Of a DNA stretch of 58,437 bases, positions 23,681 through 32,936 are shown piece after piece. The position numbers and the translations under genes are program-made. Under the pieces are notes generated by a model. The model saw only the letters and a list, made by a program, of their open reading frames with translations. It made no database searches and was not told the origin of the DNA. Where the stretch lies: contig JAZNAG010000012.1 of the NCBI GenBank assembly GCA_045586405.1, positions 1 through 58,437 on the forward strand. The letters run 5' to 3'. The DNA comes from SIG607 sp045586405. GTDB lineage: Bacteria > Bacillota > Clostridia > Oscillospirales > Acutalibacteraceae. Each line of letters begins with the position of its first letter. The first letter of the stretch is position 1.

Positions 23681-25216
23681 TTACTCCTCCTTTTCATACA
23701 TTGATTCTGTTTTAGTCATTAAAAGGCCAATTTCTTCTTTTGTGGCGGTTCTTCCGTCAACAATACCCGTAACCTTACCTGAACCAATAACCATTATTCT
23801 GTCACAAAGTTCCAAGAGTACGTCAAGGTCTTCACCAACAAAAACTACCGCTACACCCTTCTCTTTCTGCTCATTGAGAAGATTATATATAGTATAAGAA
23901 GCACCGATATCAAGACCTCTTACGGGATAAGCAGCAAGTAAAACGGTCGGAGCAGAAGCAATTTCTCTACCAACAAGAACCTTTTGAACATTACCGCCTG
24001 ATAAGCGTCTTACAGGAGTTGTAGCACCGGGAGTAACAACATTAAGGTTTTCAATAATCTGCTCAGCCAAGTCTTTAGGAGCCTTTCTTTCAAGGAAAAT
24101 TGAATGTCCTTTTTTGTAGCTTCTAAGCATCATATTATCAATGATATCCATATTACCGACAAGGCCCATTCCAAGTCTATCCTCAGGAACAAAGGAAAGA
24201 CGAACACCGAGATCGCGTATCTGAATAGGTGTTTTATTTCTCAGATTTTCCATATTTCCTGTCTTAGGATCGTTATAGAATATCTCGCCACTATCCAGCT
24301 TTTGAAGACCTGCAATAGCCTCTAAGAGTTCACGCTGACCACTGCCTGCTATACCCGCAATACCGAGAATTTCACCCGAACGTGCTGTAAAGGTTACGTC
24401 ATCAAGCACCTTAACACCATCGCGGTTTATACAGTCAAGATCTTTAACGATAAGACGGTCTTCTACATTTTGAGGATCACTACGGTCAATATTCAAAGTA
24501 ATCTTCTCGCCTACCATCATTTCTGTAAGTTCAGCTTCATTAGTTTCAGCGGTATTTACTGTGCCAATATACTCGCCTTTTCTTAAAACAGCTACCTTGT
24601 CAGAAAGTGACAGAACTTCATGAAGCTTATGGGTAATAATTATAATTGATTTGCCTGTTTCCTTCATTTTACGAAGCACGGCAAAAAGTTTTTGGGTTTC
24701 CTGAGGGGTAAGAACGGCAGTAGGCTCGTCAAGAATAAGAATATCTGCACCACGGTACAGCACCTTAATAATTTCAACGGTTTGCTTTTCAGAAACGCTC
24801 ATTTCGTAAACTTTTTTCTTAGGATCTATTTCAAAGCCGTACTTATGACAAATATCAGCAACCGAAGAAACCGCTTTTTTAAGATTAAACTTTTCTTCTA
24901 ATCCCAGTACAATATTTTCGGCAGCCGAAAATACATCAACAAGTTTAAAATGCTGATGTACCATACCGATTTTATAATCAAAGGCGTCTTTAGGAGATTT
25001 TATGGAAACCTCTTCGCCGTTAATAAATATCTGTCCTTCATCCGGATAATAAATACCGGCTATCATATTCATCAAGGTTGTTTTACCACTACCGTTTTCA
25101 CCGAGAATAGAAAGTATTTCACCGCGGTTAACCTTAAGATTAATATTCTTATTAGCCGCATTATTGCCGAAATACTTACTGATATTTACAAGCTCAATAG
25201 CAATATTTTCGCCCAT
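23681..25216 (-). CDS. Nucleoside ABC transporter ATPase with two nucleotide-binding domains (YufO/NupO-like)
   Basis: A 511-residue protein. The first domain has Walker A 'LGENGSGKTTLMN' and Walker B 'ILILDEPTAVLTP'; the second has the degenerate Walker A 'AGIAGSGQRELLEA' and signature 'RRLSGGNVQK', as in the sugar/nucleoside (CUT2-like) class. Signature of the first domain is 'MSVSEKQTVEI', also divergent. It powers the two permeases beside it. A pair of hairpins separates it from the binding-protein gene, which probably lowers its expression relative to that gene. Confidence 0.93.
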   Translation of the reverse strand: MGENIAIELVNISKYFGNNAANKNINLKVNRGEILSILGENGSGKTTLMNMIAGIYYPDEGQIFINGEEVSIKSPKDAFDYKIGMVHQHFKLVDVFSAAENIVLGLEEKFNLKKAVSSVADICHKYGFEIDPKKKVYEMSVSEKQTVEIIKVLYRGADILILDEPTAVLTPQETQKLFAVLRKMKETGKSIIIITHKLHEVLSLSDKVAVLRKGEYIGTVNTAETNEAELTEMMVGEKITLNIDRSDPQNVEDRLIVKDLDCINRDGVKVLDDVTFTARSGEILGIAGIAGSGQRELLEAIAGLQKLDSGEIFYNDPKTGNMENLRNKTPIQIRDLGVRLSFVPEDRLGMGLVGNMDIIDNMMLRSYKKGHSIFLERKAPKDLAEQIIENLNVVTPGATTPVRRLSGGNVQKVLVGREIASAPTVLLAAYPVRGLDIGASYTIYNLLNEQKEKGVAVVFVGEDLDVLLELCDRIMVIGSGKVTGIVDGRTATKEEIGLLMTKTESMYEKEE

Positions 25217-25243
25217 ATTTTACCTCCTGTATGTTAAATATTG

Positions 25244-25323
25244 AAAAAGCACCACTAATAATTTAGTGATGTTTTTTCAGTATTTAAAAGAGTTTGGGCG
25301 AAGCAGATAATGCCCCGCCCAAA
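25244..25323 (-). terminator. Two intercistronic hairpins between the BMP gene and the ATPase gene
   Basis: On the minus strand TTTGGGCG/CGCCCAAA arms (25293-25300 with 25316-25323) come first, then CACTAA/TTAGTG (25253-25258 with 25263-25268) followed by TTTTTC. They look like a partial terminator and a 3' mRNA stabiliser for the abundant binding protein. Confidence 0.65.
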
Positions 25324-25329
25324 GCTGAA

Positions 25330-26577
25330 TTAGAATTTCTCGTTTAAGAGAGAGATGCCGTCGATACGGAGATCGAAGTAAGGAGCAGAACGCTTGGTGG
25401 ACTCAGTGAATACACCATTTTCAATAGCTTCGGTATCAGGAGTGAAAGCATCGTCAGTATCAACGTCAGCCATATAAGAAGCAACTTCAGCGCCGTCCTT
25501 CTGGAAGCCGGTGAATACCTTTACAGAACCATCTTTAAGACCGTCGATAGCCTTCTTGATAGCGTCTACAGTGCCTTCAGCAGCAACATCGAGGTTGATA
25601 CCGGTAAGAACTACAGAACCTTCTTCAATACCGCCGCACCAGTCAGCAGCAATCTTTTCGCCCTTAGCAACGCATCTGATGATATAGTTGTAGTAAGGAG
25701 CCCAGTCAATTCTGGAAGAAACGATGAAGGTTTCGGGACAAGCATCATAAGTGCTTCCGTTGTAGGAAATGTTGGGAACACCTGCAGCTTCGCAAGCAGA
25801 AGGAGCACCCATAGAGTCAGCGTGCTGAGAAATAAGAACGCACTTCTTAGCAATAAGAGCTTCAGCAGCATTCTTTTCTTCAGTAGCATCATACCAAGAA
25901 CCTGTGAACTGAACGTCCATAGTTACAGAAGGACATACAGATTTTGCACCGAGGTAGAATGAGGTGTAGCCGGAAATAACTTCAGCATAGGTGAAAGCAC
26001 CTACATAACCCATTTTAGCTTCTTCAGCTTTAATGGTGCCTTCTTCGATCATCTCATTAAGCTTAAGACCTGCAGCAATACCTGCGAGGTAACGGCCCTG
26101 GAAGATAGAAGCAAAAGCGTTGTGGTAGTTGTCGAGGCCTTCAGTATGAGCCTTGGTACCGGTAGCATGGCAGAACTGAACTTCGGGGAATTCTCTAGCA
26201 GCCTGAATCATAAAGTCTTCATGACCGAAAGAGTTAGCGAATACAATATCACAACCCTGACCAACAAGGTCTTTAGCTGCAACATAGCATTCATTACCCT
26301 CGGGAACATTAGTCTTAAGGATAACCTGTTCATCTTTAAGCTTTAATGTTTCCTGAATGGTCTTAACAGCATTGATGAAGTTAAGATCATAGGTAGAGTT
26401 TTCATCGTGTAAGCAGATGAAACCAATTTTGAAATCGTCAGCAATTTCATAATCAACTGTTAATGTTTTTGCTGCGAGAGGTGACTCACTCATACCGAGA
26501 GTTTCACCGTTGCCTCCGCAAGCTGCTAAGCTGAAAATCATAGCAACTGCAAGAAGAAGTGCCAGAATCTTTTTCAT
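25330..26577 (-). CDS. BMP-family substrate-binding lipoprotein (purine nucleosides likely)
   Basis: A 415-residue precursor with a lipoprotein signal 'LLAVAMIFSLAACGG' (cleavage before Cys20). The mature part contains BMP family segments such as 'FKIGFICLHDENSTYD', 'EVQFCHATGTKAHTEG' and 'GYVGAFTYAEVISGYTSF'. BMP proteins capture nucleosides for the ABC transporter. It follows xpt by 46 bases in one transcript and precedes the ATPase, which supports purine scavenging. Confidence 0.92.
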   Translation of the reverse strand: MKKILALLLAVAMIFSLAACGGNGETLGMSESPLAAKTLTVDYEIADDFKIGFICLHDENSTYDLNFINAVKTIQETLKLKDEQVILKTNVPEGNECYVAAKDLVGQGCDIVFANSFGHEDFMIQAAREFPEVQFCHATGTKAHTEGLDNYHNAFASIFQGRYLAGIAAGLKLNEMIEEGTIKAEEAKMGYVGAFTYAEVISGYTSFYLGAKSVCPSVTMDVQFTGSWYDATEEKNAAEALIAKKCVLISQHADSMGAPSACEAAGVPNISYNGSTYDACPETFIVSSRIDWAPYYNYIIRCVAKGEKIAADWCGGIEEGSVVLTGINLDVAAEGTVDAIKKAIDGLKDGSVKVFTGFQKDGAEVASYMADVDTDDAFTPDTEAIENGVFTESTKRSAPYFDLRIDGISLLNEKF

Positions 26578-26623
26578 AAGATTTTCCTCCTCGCCCTTTG
26601 GGCAATTTTTTATTAAAACCGTC

Positions 26624-27199
26624 TTACTGTTGACGGAATTTAACCGAACTGTCTGTCATACTGTCTACAATAGCTAGAGATTCAAGACGTATGCCCTGCT
26701 CTCGCAGTTTATCACCGCCACCCTGAAAGCCTTTTTCAATAGCAACAGCAATACCCTGCGTTTTACCGCCTGCCTGATTAACAATTTCCATTAAGCCGTT
26801 AAGTGCATTACCTATAGCAAGGAAATCGTCGATAATAAGAATATTTTCACCCTCAGACAAATGCTCTTTGCTGACGATTACCTGATACACCTCTTTGTGT
26901 GTATAAGACTCAACACAAGAAGAATAAACATCAGCAAGAATATTGGTGGTTTTGTTCTTTTTAGCAAAAACAACCGGCACATGCATATGGGCAGCCGCAG
27001 CCACCGCTATCGCAATACCGGATGCTTCAATAGTGAGAATTTTATCAATTTTTACATCAGAAAAAAGACGGCATATTTCAGCGCCCATTTCCATAAGGAA
27101 GTCTACATCAAGCTGATGGTTTAAAAAAGAAGATACTTTTAAAATATTGCCGGGATAAACTTCGCCTTCGGCTAAAATTTTATCTTCAAGTGCCTTCAT
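26624..27199 (-). CDS. xpt: Xanthine phosphoribosyltransferase
   Basis: A 191-residue type I PRTase, the usual length of Xpt. The PRPP-binding loop is 'ILIIDDFLAIGNALNG' at residues 123-138; 'ILTIEASGIAIAVAAA' and 'FAKKNKTTN' complete the base- and pyrophosphate-binding sites. It converts xanthine and PRPP into XMP. It is the first gene of the nucleoside uptake operon behind a sigma-A-type promoter. I looked for a purine riboswitch in the leader and see none. Confidence 0.93.
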   Translation of the reverse strand: MKALEDKILAEGEVYPGNILKVSSFLNHQLDVDFLMEMGAEICRLFSDVKIDKILTIEASGIAIAVAAAAHMHVPVVFAKKNKTTNILADVYSSCVESYTHKEVYQVIVSKEHLSEGENILIIDDFLAIGNALNGLMEIVNQAGGKTQGIAVAIEKGFQGGGDKLREQGIRLESLAIVDSMTDSSVKFRQQ

Positions 27200-27236
27200 A
27201 AAAAATACTCCCTCACTTTAACTCTGATATATGATT

Positions 27237-27265
27237 ATTTTATCATTATTAGCGAAAATTGTCAA
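27237..27265 (-). promoter_or_regulatory. Promoter of the xpt-bmp-ABC operon
   Basis: TTGACA, 17 bases, TAAAAT on the minus strand; the start codon follows about 40 bases later. Confidence 0.75.
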
Positions 27266-27343
27266 TACTTGTCATACGCCATTTAAACATTTTTTATTTT
27301 GTACAAATATTGAACTATGTATTTTACAATAATAAAAAAAATC

Positions 27344-27369
27344 GGGTGTATCTTCTCAAAGATACACCC
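27344..27369 (-). terminator. Terminator after sipL
   Basis: Arms GGGTGTATCTT (27344-27354) and AAGATACACCC (27359-27369), then GATTTTTTT on the minus strand. Confidence 0.9.
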
Positions 27370-27386
27370 TTTATATTCGTTTTGTT

Positions 27387-28916
27387 TTAAACAAGAGGTA
27401 TTAAAATCTGTCGGTCTGCACCAAGTAAATCGCCCTCAAGGGAATTGATAATTTTCATATCAGTAAGGTCGGCATTGAACTTCTTTGCAATATCCCAAAT
27501 ATTCTCTCCTCTGTTTGCAAAATAAATCACCATAGAACAGTCTTTACTCTTTTTCTTTAGTGTTTCGTCGTGAGGAATTATCTTGGTAAGCAAAGAAACT
27601 TTTTTCTCTTCACAGAGTGACAGGTTGATTCTGTACTCTATGCGGTACTCAAGACTTGTATCAGATAAAATAGCAAATGAAGCGGTTACCGGCTCAATTA
27701 CAGGTGAACAAACAAGTTTTCCGTTACAGCTATAATCGGTAGCCTTTTCAAAGGAAAAATCCGACTTTTTCTCGTGATAGCATACTCTTCCGTCGTTGTC
27801 ATATACCAATAGGCATACTGTTATATACCCTTTAACAGTAACTGTACCTTTATTAAAAGAACAGTTTTCAACCTCTATTTCCGACCAAGTATCAATAACA
27901 TTTCCAAGTGTGCCTTCCGGAAGTTCAATGGTTTTCTTGAACATAAAATTATCACTTATGTGTCCGAAAATCTTTTCAAGATTTACACCAAGATGCTCCA
28001 TTTCAAGTTCGTATTTGGTCGAGTAGGCATCATTTATAACCGGCACCTCGCCTTCACAGAAGGTTTCAACGCCTATTGCAAGCTTAGCATTAAGTGTCAT
28101 ACTGCGCCATTCGCCATCGACGCTCTTAGGTTTTACCTCTAAAAAGCACAGTTGTACCTTACCGGTGCATACACAGTCTTCGCTGATACCCTGAACATCA
28201 ACAAACTGACTAAAAGGTATAACAGACTTATAGGGAACGCATTGTTTGCCGCTGCTGTATAGCACAGATACAGTAAGATTACCCTTTACTGCAGCTTTAT
28301 TACGAACAGCCTTTATTTCGGTTATAACAGGAAAAGCATCACATCTCAGAATTGAGTCAATTGTTTGATGACCGTCAGACAGAACCAGTTCCTGCTCTAT
28401 TACATAATTCTTTTCAGCACTTGAAACAGCATTTAAGAAGGAACATTCACTGCAATTTGTCTGAACGCTTTCTTCATCAACTGCTACAATAACTTCATGC
28501 TGTTTTTTTTGCTTAATTTGTACCATAACAGAAAACGCACCGTGAACAGACGCCTTACGTTCGGTAATTGCACGGCAGTTTATATATTCAGGTTTAATTT
28601 TACAATAAACGATACCGCCCGAAATGTCTTCTGTTGTATCAAAGGTTTTTGTAAACGACGCAATATGCTCATAATTTTTAATACAGCCGTTTTTATCGCA
28701 GTAAAGTAATGTTATACAAATATGGCCATCAATTTCAGCTGCTCTGCCATTGGCACCTTTTGAAGCTACTCTGGCTATTGCCTTACACTTAAGTATTTTT
28801 GTTATTTCCGGATAAAAATCCGGCAAAACAAAGTCTTCATCTACAGGAATTTCCCCTGTTGCGCTAAATACCGATTCATTTACCGTCATTGTCTGTTTTA
28901 CCGTTTTAAAATCCAT
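27387..28916 (-). CDS. sipL: SipL-like spore coat morphogenetic protein (DUF3794 + LysM)
   Basis: A 509-residue protein with repeated DUF3794 units ('LPDFYPEITKILKCKA' near residue 30, 'LSDGHQTIDSILRCDA' near 180) and a C-terminal LysM motif ('ANRGENIWDIAKKFNADL' near 465). This order is that of SipL of Clostridia, the counterpart of SpoVID. SipL binds SpoIVA and anchors the spore coat to the forespore surface. GTGAGGG precedes the ATG at 28916. It stands as a single gene next to spoVM, another SpoIVA partner. Confidence 0.85.
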   Translation of the reverse strand: MDFKTVKQTMTVNESVFSATGEIPVDEDFVLPDFYPEITKILKCKAIARVASKGANGRAAEIDGHICITLLYCDKNGCIKNYEHIASFTKTFDTTEDISGGIVYCKIKPEYINCRAITERKASVHGAFSVMVQIKQKKQHEVIVAVDEESVQTNCSECSFLNAVSSAEKNYVIEQELVLSDGHQTIDSILRCDAFPVITEIKAVRNKAAVKGNLTVSVLYSSGKQCVPYKSVIPFSQFVDVQGISEDCVCTGKVQLCFLEVKPKSVDGEWRSMTLNAKLAIGVETFCEGEVPVINDAYSTKYELEMEHLGVNLEKIFGHISDNFMFKKTIELPEGTLGNVIDTWSEIEVENCSFNKGTVTVKGYITVCLLVYDNDGRVCYHEKKSDFSFEKATDYSCNGKLVCSPVIEPVTASFAILSDTSLEYRIEYRINLSLCEEKKVSLLTKIIPHDETLKKKSKDCSMVIYFANRGENIWDIAKKFNADLTDMKIINSLEGDLLGADRQILIPLV

Positions 28917-28942
28917 ATTAAAACCCTCACTTTTTCAATTTG

Positions 28943-28967
28943 CAATATAGTGTATCTCGCTATATTG
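28943..28967. promoter_or_regulatory. Inverted repeat upstream of sipL, with a possible sigma-E -10
   Basis: CAATATAG and CTATATTG are perfect 8-bp arms with a 9-base spacer. On the minus strand GATACACT within it resembles the sigma-E -10 consensus (CATACAnT). The -35 is not clear, so this is tentative. Confidence 0.3.
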
Positions 28968-29000
28968 TATTAAAAAGAAAGTTTATTTATGACAAAAAAA

Positions 29001-29025
29001 TAAGGAGATACGTTGTATCTCCTTA
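29001..29025 (-). terminator. Terminator after spoVM
   Basis: Arms TAAGGAGATAC and GTATCTCCTTA with a 3-base loop, followed on the minus strand by TTTTTTT. Confidence 0.9.
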
Positions 29026-29030
29026 ATATG

Positions 29031-29120
29031 TTATGTTATTGGCTCTGCTTTTTTTATTTTAAAAATCATTCTCAAAATACCGCTCAAAAACTTAGGACTC
29101 TTTACCAAAACTACTTTCAT
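29031..29120 (-). CDS. spoVM: Stage V sporulation protein M (29 residues)
   Basis: The product begins MKVVLVKSPKFLSGILRMIF. It aligns with SpoVM of Bacillus (26 residues, MKFYTIKLPKFLGG...): the membrane-inserting amphipathic helix, the Lys-Pro-Lys-Phe-Leu neighbourhood and Pro9 are kept. SpoVM marks the curved forespore membrane and recruits SpoIVA. The ATG at 29120 has TTAGGAGG seven bases upstream. Placement at the end of the priA...prkC-rsgA block is the same as in Bacillus subtilis. The tail is three residues longer and more basic. Confidence 0.88.
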   Translation of the reverse strand: MKVVLVKSPKFLSGILRMIFKIKKAEPIT

Positions 29121-29130
29121 AAAATGCCTC

Positions 29131-29280
29131 CTAACAAAATTTTATGCAGGAAAAGCTCAATATAATAACAGTAATGGCAAGAACCGCAATAAGCAACCGA
29201 GCTGAACAAAAGCAGGAAAGCAACAAACCAACCGAAAATGCTATGGCAATTACTCCCTTATTAACAGGTTTTCTTCGCAT
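29131..29280 (-). CDS. Small hydrophobic membrane protein coupled to spoVM (49 residues)
   Basis: Starts MRRKPVNKGVIAIAFSVGLL, with two hydrophobic helices separated by 'CFCSARLL', and ends in a Cys-rich tail (SCIKFC). It has no name I recognise. Its stop TAG is part of the TTAGGAGG ribosome site of spoVM, so translation of the two is coupled. An alternative in-frame GTG start lies three codons upstream (29289). The tight link suggests a function at the forespore or inner membrane. Confidence 0.65.
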   Translation of the reverse strand: MRRKPVNKGVIAIAFSVGLLLSCFCSARLLIAVLAITVIILSFSCIKFC

Positions 29281-29344
29281 ATACCGCACCGACCTTTTCC
29301 GTACATATTTCTAATATAATTATACGGAAAAAGTCAAAAAGTGT

Positions 29345-30232
29345 TCATCGTTTTTTAGGAATATTCCAAGAACTTAAATGTTTTAATTCGTTATACAAGG
29401 TGCAATAGCTTTCGTGACGGCTTTTTTCTATCTTCCCTTTTTCCACCGCTTCACAAACACCGCAACCCTTTTCACATATATGAAGACAGTTGTTGAAAAA
29501 GCAATTATGGGTGTATTCGTTAAAATCAGGAAAACATTCAACTAGACTATCTCTGAACTCTAAAGAGTCTAACTGACTGTCAAGGGAAGAAAAGCCGGGA
29601 GTATCTGCAACATAACCGCCAAAATCGTGTTTAAAAAGTTCGGTATGGCGTGTAGTATGCCGACCTCTGCCCAACTTCACGCTAACTTCACCTGTTTGCA
29701 GACAAAGGTTTTCGAAAAGCAGGTTTAAAAGGCTTGATTTTCCAACACCTGAATTACCGGTAAAGGCAGAAACACAGTTACACAGTTCCTTTTTCATATC
29801 CTCAATGCCTTCGCCTGTTTTTGCCGATACTACCAAGGTTTTAAAGCCACTGTTTACATAAATCTTTTTATATTCTGAAAAATCACCTAAATCACATTTA
29901 TTGAAAACTATAACAGGTTCAATATTATGAAATGCCGCCAGCGCGGTAATTCTGTCGATAATCAGCAAATTCGGTGACGGAGTGGCAAAAGACGAAACAA
30001 TAAACAGTTTATCTATATTGGCAACCGTAGGTCTGATAAGAGCATTTTTCCGAGGATATATTTTTTCAACCACACCCTTGTTATCAGAGCCGACAGTTAT
30101 CTCAACATAGTCGCCGACAATTGGTGATATGCCATCGTTTCTAAAACTTCCGCGAGCCTTACATTCATAAACGGTTTCATCAACGTGAACATAATAAAAC
30201 CCCGAAATTGCTTTACATAATAATCCCTTCAT
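29345..30232 (-). CDS. rsgA: Ribosome small-subunit-dependent GTPase A
   Basis: A 295-residue circularly permuted GTPase. An OB fold comes first, then G4 'NKCDL', G1 'TGNSGVGKSSLLNLL', G3 'DTPGF' and a C-terminal zinc site (C-x4-C-x5-C region 'CFFNNCLHICEKGCGV'). RsgA assists late maturation of the 30S subunit. The ATG at 30232 lies four bases after the prkC stop, so the upstream in-frame ATG is discounted. It follows prkC as in other Firmicutes. Confidence 0.95.
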   Translation of the reverse strand: MKGLLCKAISGFYYVHVDETVYECKARGSFRNDGISPIVGDYVEITVGSDNKGVVEKIYPRKNALIRPTVANIDKLFIVSSFATPSPNLLIIDRITALAAFHNIEPVIVFNKCDLGDFSEYKKIYVNSGFKTLVVSAKTGEGIEDMKKELCNCVSAFTGNSGVGKSSLLNLLFENLCLQTGEVSVKLGRGRHTTRHTELFKHDFGGYVADTPGFSSLDSQLDSLEFRDSLVECFPDFNEYTHNCFFNNCLHICEKGCGVCEAVEKGKIEKSRHESYCTLYNELKHLSSWNIPKKR

Positions 30233-30236
30233 AATT

Positions 30237-32186
30237 TTATCCGAGACTATTTTCGTTTGACACGGTATAATCGCCGGTGACACAGTTAAAGTTAGTGATA
30301 ATCATATAATCATTAAAATTGCTGTTGTCAGGGCTTATTTTAATGGTACATCTGTTTAAAATTTTGTTTTTGGAATTAAACGACAAGCTATAGGTGGTAT
30401 TTGCAGTAAAGTCAATGGCCTTTGAAACAGCAAGACATGTGCCTTTTTCATCCCATATACCGATATATCCGATATTTGTTATATAGCTTAAATCTTTCGG
30501 TAAAGAAAGTGTAAGGGAACCTTTATAGAAACCACTGCTGACGATAAGGTCTACAGCTGTACCGTAATCAACCTTTGTACCTGAAGAAAAAGCAGGAGTT
30601 TGTGCCATAACAGTTCCGGCAGAATAATTTTTATCGGTATTGTCCTCAATTGTAACGCTTCCTACTACAAGACCGCTCTTTTCAAGCTGAGCAATAGCGT
30701 CATCTTTACTGAGACCAACACTGTCAGGTAGTGAAACTCTTGATATTGCTTTACCGGTACTTATATATACGATAACTTCACTGCCTACAGGAACCGACGA
30801 ACCTACTTCGGGGTTGGTTCTGATTACAAAACCGGCTTCAATATCATTGTCTGAGCTTTCTACAAAGCTGGGCTTGAATCCCGCGTTTTCAAGCATCTGT
30901 CCTGCAATATCTTTAGCCTTACCCTCAACGTCGGTAACAATAATTGTTTTAGCGCCGCTACTGATAGTAAGCGTTATAGACTGATCCTTCTTAACATCGT
31001 GTCCTTTGTTAATCGACTGTGCAATTACATAACCCTTTTCGGTGTCACTGGGTTCAAACTTTGTAATGTAATCAAACATATCGCTATATTCATATTCACT
31101 GCTCTGAATATAATCCCATTTAAGACCAACAAACTCAGGACAAGGAAAAGATTCTGTTTTGCCCACTAATTTAGGAATGTAAATAACTAACATAATAATA
31201 AGGGTTGCAACAAAGGTAACGGTTATACCTGCAATTATAGGAAGCCAAGGAATATCCTTTGAACCGCTCTTTTTAGACTGCAGTTCCTCATCATCCAGGT
31301 CATCTACAAATCTTGTGGGCTGTTCATCTACAAAATAGCCATAATCAAACGTTACTGCAGGATCGCGCTTAAACGCCTCAAGGTCAAGCAACATTTCAGA
31401 TGCAGACTTGTAACGCTTATCGCTGTTTTTTTGCATGGCGCGCATGGTAATCTGCTCAAGGCCAACAGGTATGGATCCGTTAATTGCTGTTGGTAACTGA
31501 GGCTCTCTCTGAAGCTGCATAATAGCCACAGAAACAGCGCTTTCTGCCTGAAAAGGCAGTTCGCCCGTAAGCATTTCATAAAGAATTACACCAAGAGAAT
31601 AAATATCAGATTTTTCATCGGTATTATCTCCCCTTGCTTGTTCAGGGCTGATATAATGAACCGAACCGATAGCTTTGTCGGTTATGGTTTTTTGTTCACT
31701 GCGCGCAAAACGAGCTATACCGAAATCGGTAACCTTAATAGTTCCGTCAGAAAGCACTATAATATTCTGCGGCTTAACATCACGGTGAACTATACCCTTA
31801 TCATGAGCGTGCTGAAGACCGCGCAAAATCTGAACAGCATAATAAAGAGCGTCCTTCCAGCGAAGGCTTCCCTGCTGTTCAATAAGCTGCTTTAGGGTGA
31901 TACCGTCAATGTATTCCATAACAATATATTGAATTTTTTCACCGATGCTTACATCAAACACCTTTACGATATTAGGATGTGAAAGCACGGCAATAGCTTT
32001 AGATTCGTTAGTAAAACGGCGAATAAACTCTTCATTTGATGTATATTCTTCTTTTAATATTTTAACCGCTACTATTCTATCTTCTATATTATCATAGGCT
32101 TTATATACAACAGCCATACCGCCGATACCGATTATTTCAAGTAATTCATATCGTCCGTCAAGCTTTTTTCCAATATAATTATCCAT
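30237..32186 (-). CDS. prkC: PASTA-domain serine/threonine kinase
   Basis: A 649-residue membrane kinase. Residues 10-270 are a Hanks kinase: 'GIGGMAVVYKAYD' glycine loop, 'VAVKIL' lysine, 'HRDVKPQNI' catalytic loop, 'DFGIAR' and an APE-like 'SPEQARG'. One transmembrane helix lies near residues 318-340 and about three PASTA domains follow (approximately 345-550). An extra beta-rich domain occupies the last 100 residues. PrkC senses muropeptides and controls cell wall growth and spore germination. Its phosphatase gene lies directly upstream. Confidence 0.95.
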   Translation of the reverse strand: MDNYIGKKLDGRYELLEIIGIGGMAVVYKAYDNIEDRIVAVKILKEEYTSNEEFIRRFTNESKAIAVLSHPNIVKVFDVSIGEKIQYIVMEYIDGITLKQLIEQQGSLRWKDALYYAVQILRGLQHAHDKGIVHRDVKPQNIIVLSDGTIKVTDFGIARFARSEQKTITDKAIGSVHYISPEQARGDNTDEKSDIYSLGVILYEMLTGELPFQAESAVSVAIMQLQREPQLPTAINGSIPVGLEQITMRAMQKNSDKRYKSASEMLLDLEAFKRDPAVTFDYGYFVDEQPTRFVDDLDDEELQSKKSGSKDIPWLPIIAGITVTFVATLIIMLVIYIPKLVGKTESFPCPEFVGLKWDYIQSSEYEYSDMFDYITKFEPSDTEKGYVIAQSINKGHDVKKDQSITLTISSGAKTIIVTDVEGKAKDIAGQMLENAGFKPSFVESSDNDIEAGFVIRTNPEVGSSVPVGSEVIVYISTGKAISRVSLPDSVGLSKDDAIAQLEKSGLVVGSVTIEDNTDKNYSAGTVMAQTPAFSSGTKVDYGTAVDLIVSSGFYKGSLTLSLPKDLSYITNIGYIGIWDEKGTCLAVSKAIDFTANTTYSLSFNSKNKILNRCTIKISPDNSNFNDYMIITNFNCVTGDYTVSNENSLG

Positions 32187-32210
32187 GTCTTAATTCCTTT
32201 CCGCAAAATC

Positions 32211-32936
32211 CTAAAATTTCACTGCAACAGCCGTTATGTTATCTCCGCCGCCGTTATCATTAGCAATTTTTATCAAACGCTTGGCAACGGTTTCATCAAA
32301 ATTTGAAAGCTCAGAAATTATTTGTTCTGCGCTCACATAATTAGAAAGACCGTCACTACACAGCAAAATAACAGTTTCTTCTGTTGCATCGGCAAAATCA
32401 AGGTCAGCACTTACCTGTGCGCCAACACCCAGAGCCCTTGTAATAACATTTTTGCCGGGATGCACCTTTGCTTCATCAGGGGTTATCTGTCCGTTATCCA
32501 CCATAGTTTGCACCATAGAATGATCGACAGTTATCTGTGACAGAGCATTATCTCTGAAGGTATATGCCCTGCTATCACCAACATGAACGATATATGCGTT
32601 GCCTTTATCTACATAAAGAAGTACAACCGTTGTACCCATTCCTCTATAATCTTCATCTTTTTGGGAGGCTTCAAAAACTGCGGTATTAGCAGAATAAACT
32701 GCACTGCGCAGAATAGTTTCAAGCTGTGTTGATGTCATATTAGGTCGCAGTGACCGCTTTAAATATTCACTTACTACTTCGGTAGCCAATTTACTTGCAA
32801 TATTGCCCGCCTTGGCTCCGCCCATACCATCACACACAACAGCGAATACTGTATCGTCGGTAAGCACTTCATACTGAAAATAGTCCTGATTAGCCTCTCT
32901 GACTTTACCTGTGTCTGTTGCACCGTAAACTAACAT
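32211..32936 (-). CDS. stp: PP2C-type serine/threonine phosphatase
   Basis: A 241-residue Stp1/PrpC protein from the ATG at 32936, which shares one base with the rlmN stop; AAAGGAGGAGG precedes it. Motifs are 'GKVREANQDYF', 'VCDGMGGAKAG', 'VHVGDSRAY' and 'GGDNITAVAV', which carry the metal-binding aspartates. It reverses PrkC phosphorylation. The pair is cotranscribed with rlmN and rsgA. Confidence 0.94.
   Translation of the reverse strand: MLVYGATDTGKVREANQDYFQYEVLTDDTVFAVVCDGMGGAKAGNIASKLATEVVSEYLKRSLRPNMTSTQLETILRSAVYSANTAVFEASQKDEDYRGMGTTVVLLYVDKGNAYIVHVGDSRAYTFRDNALSQITVDHSMVQTMVDNGQITPDEAKVHPGKNVITRALGVGAQVSADLDFADATEETVILLCSDGLSNYVSAEQIISELSNFDETVAKRLIKIANDNGGGDNITAVAVKF

Noticed and set aside
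27200..27300. Purine riboswitch before xpt
   Set aside because: The leader is only about 40 bases and lacks the conserved three-way junction sequence.
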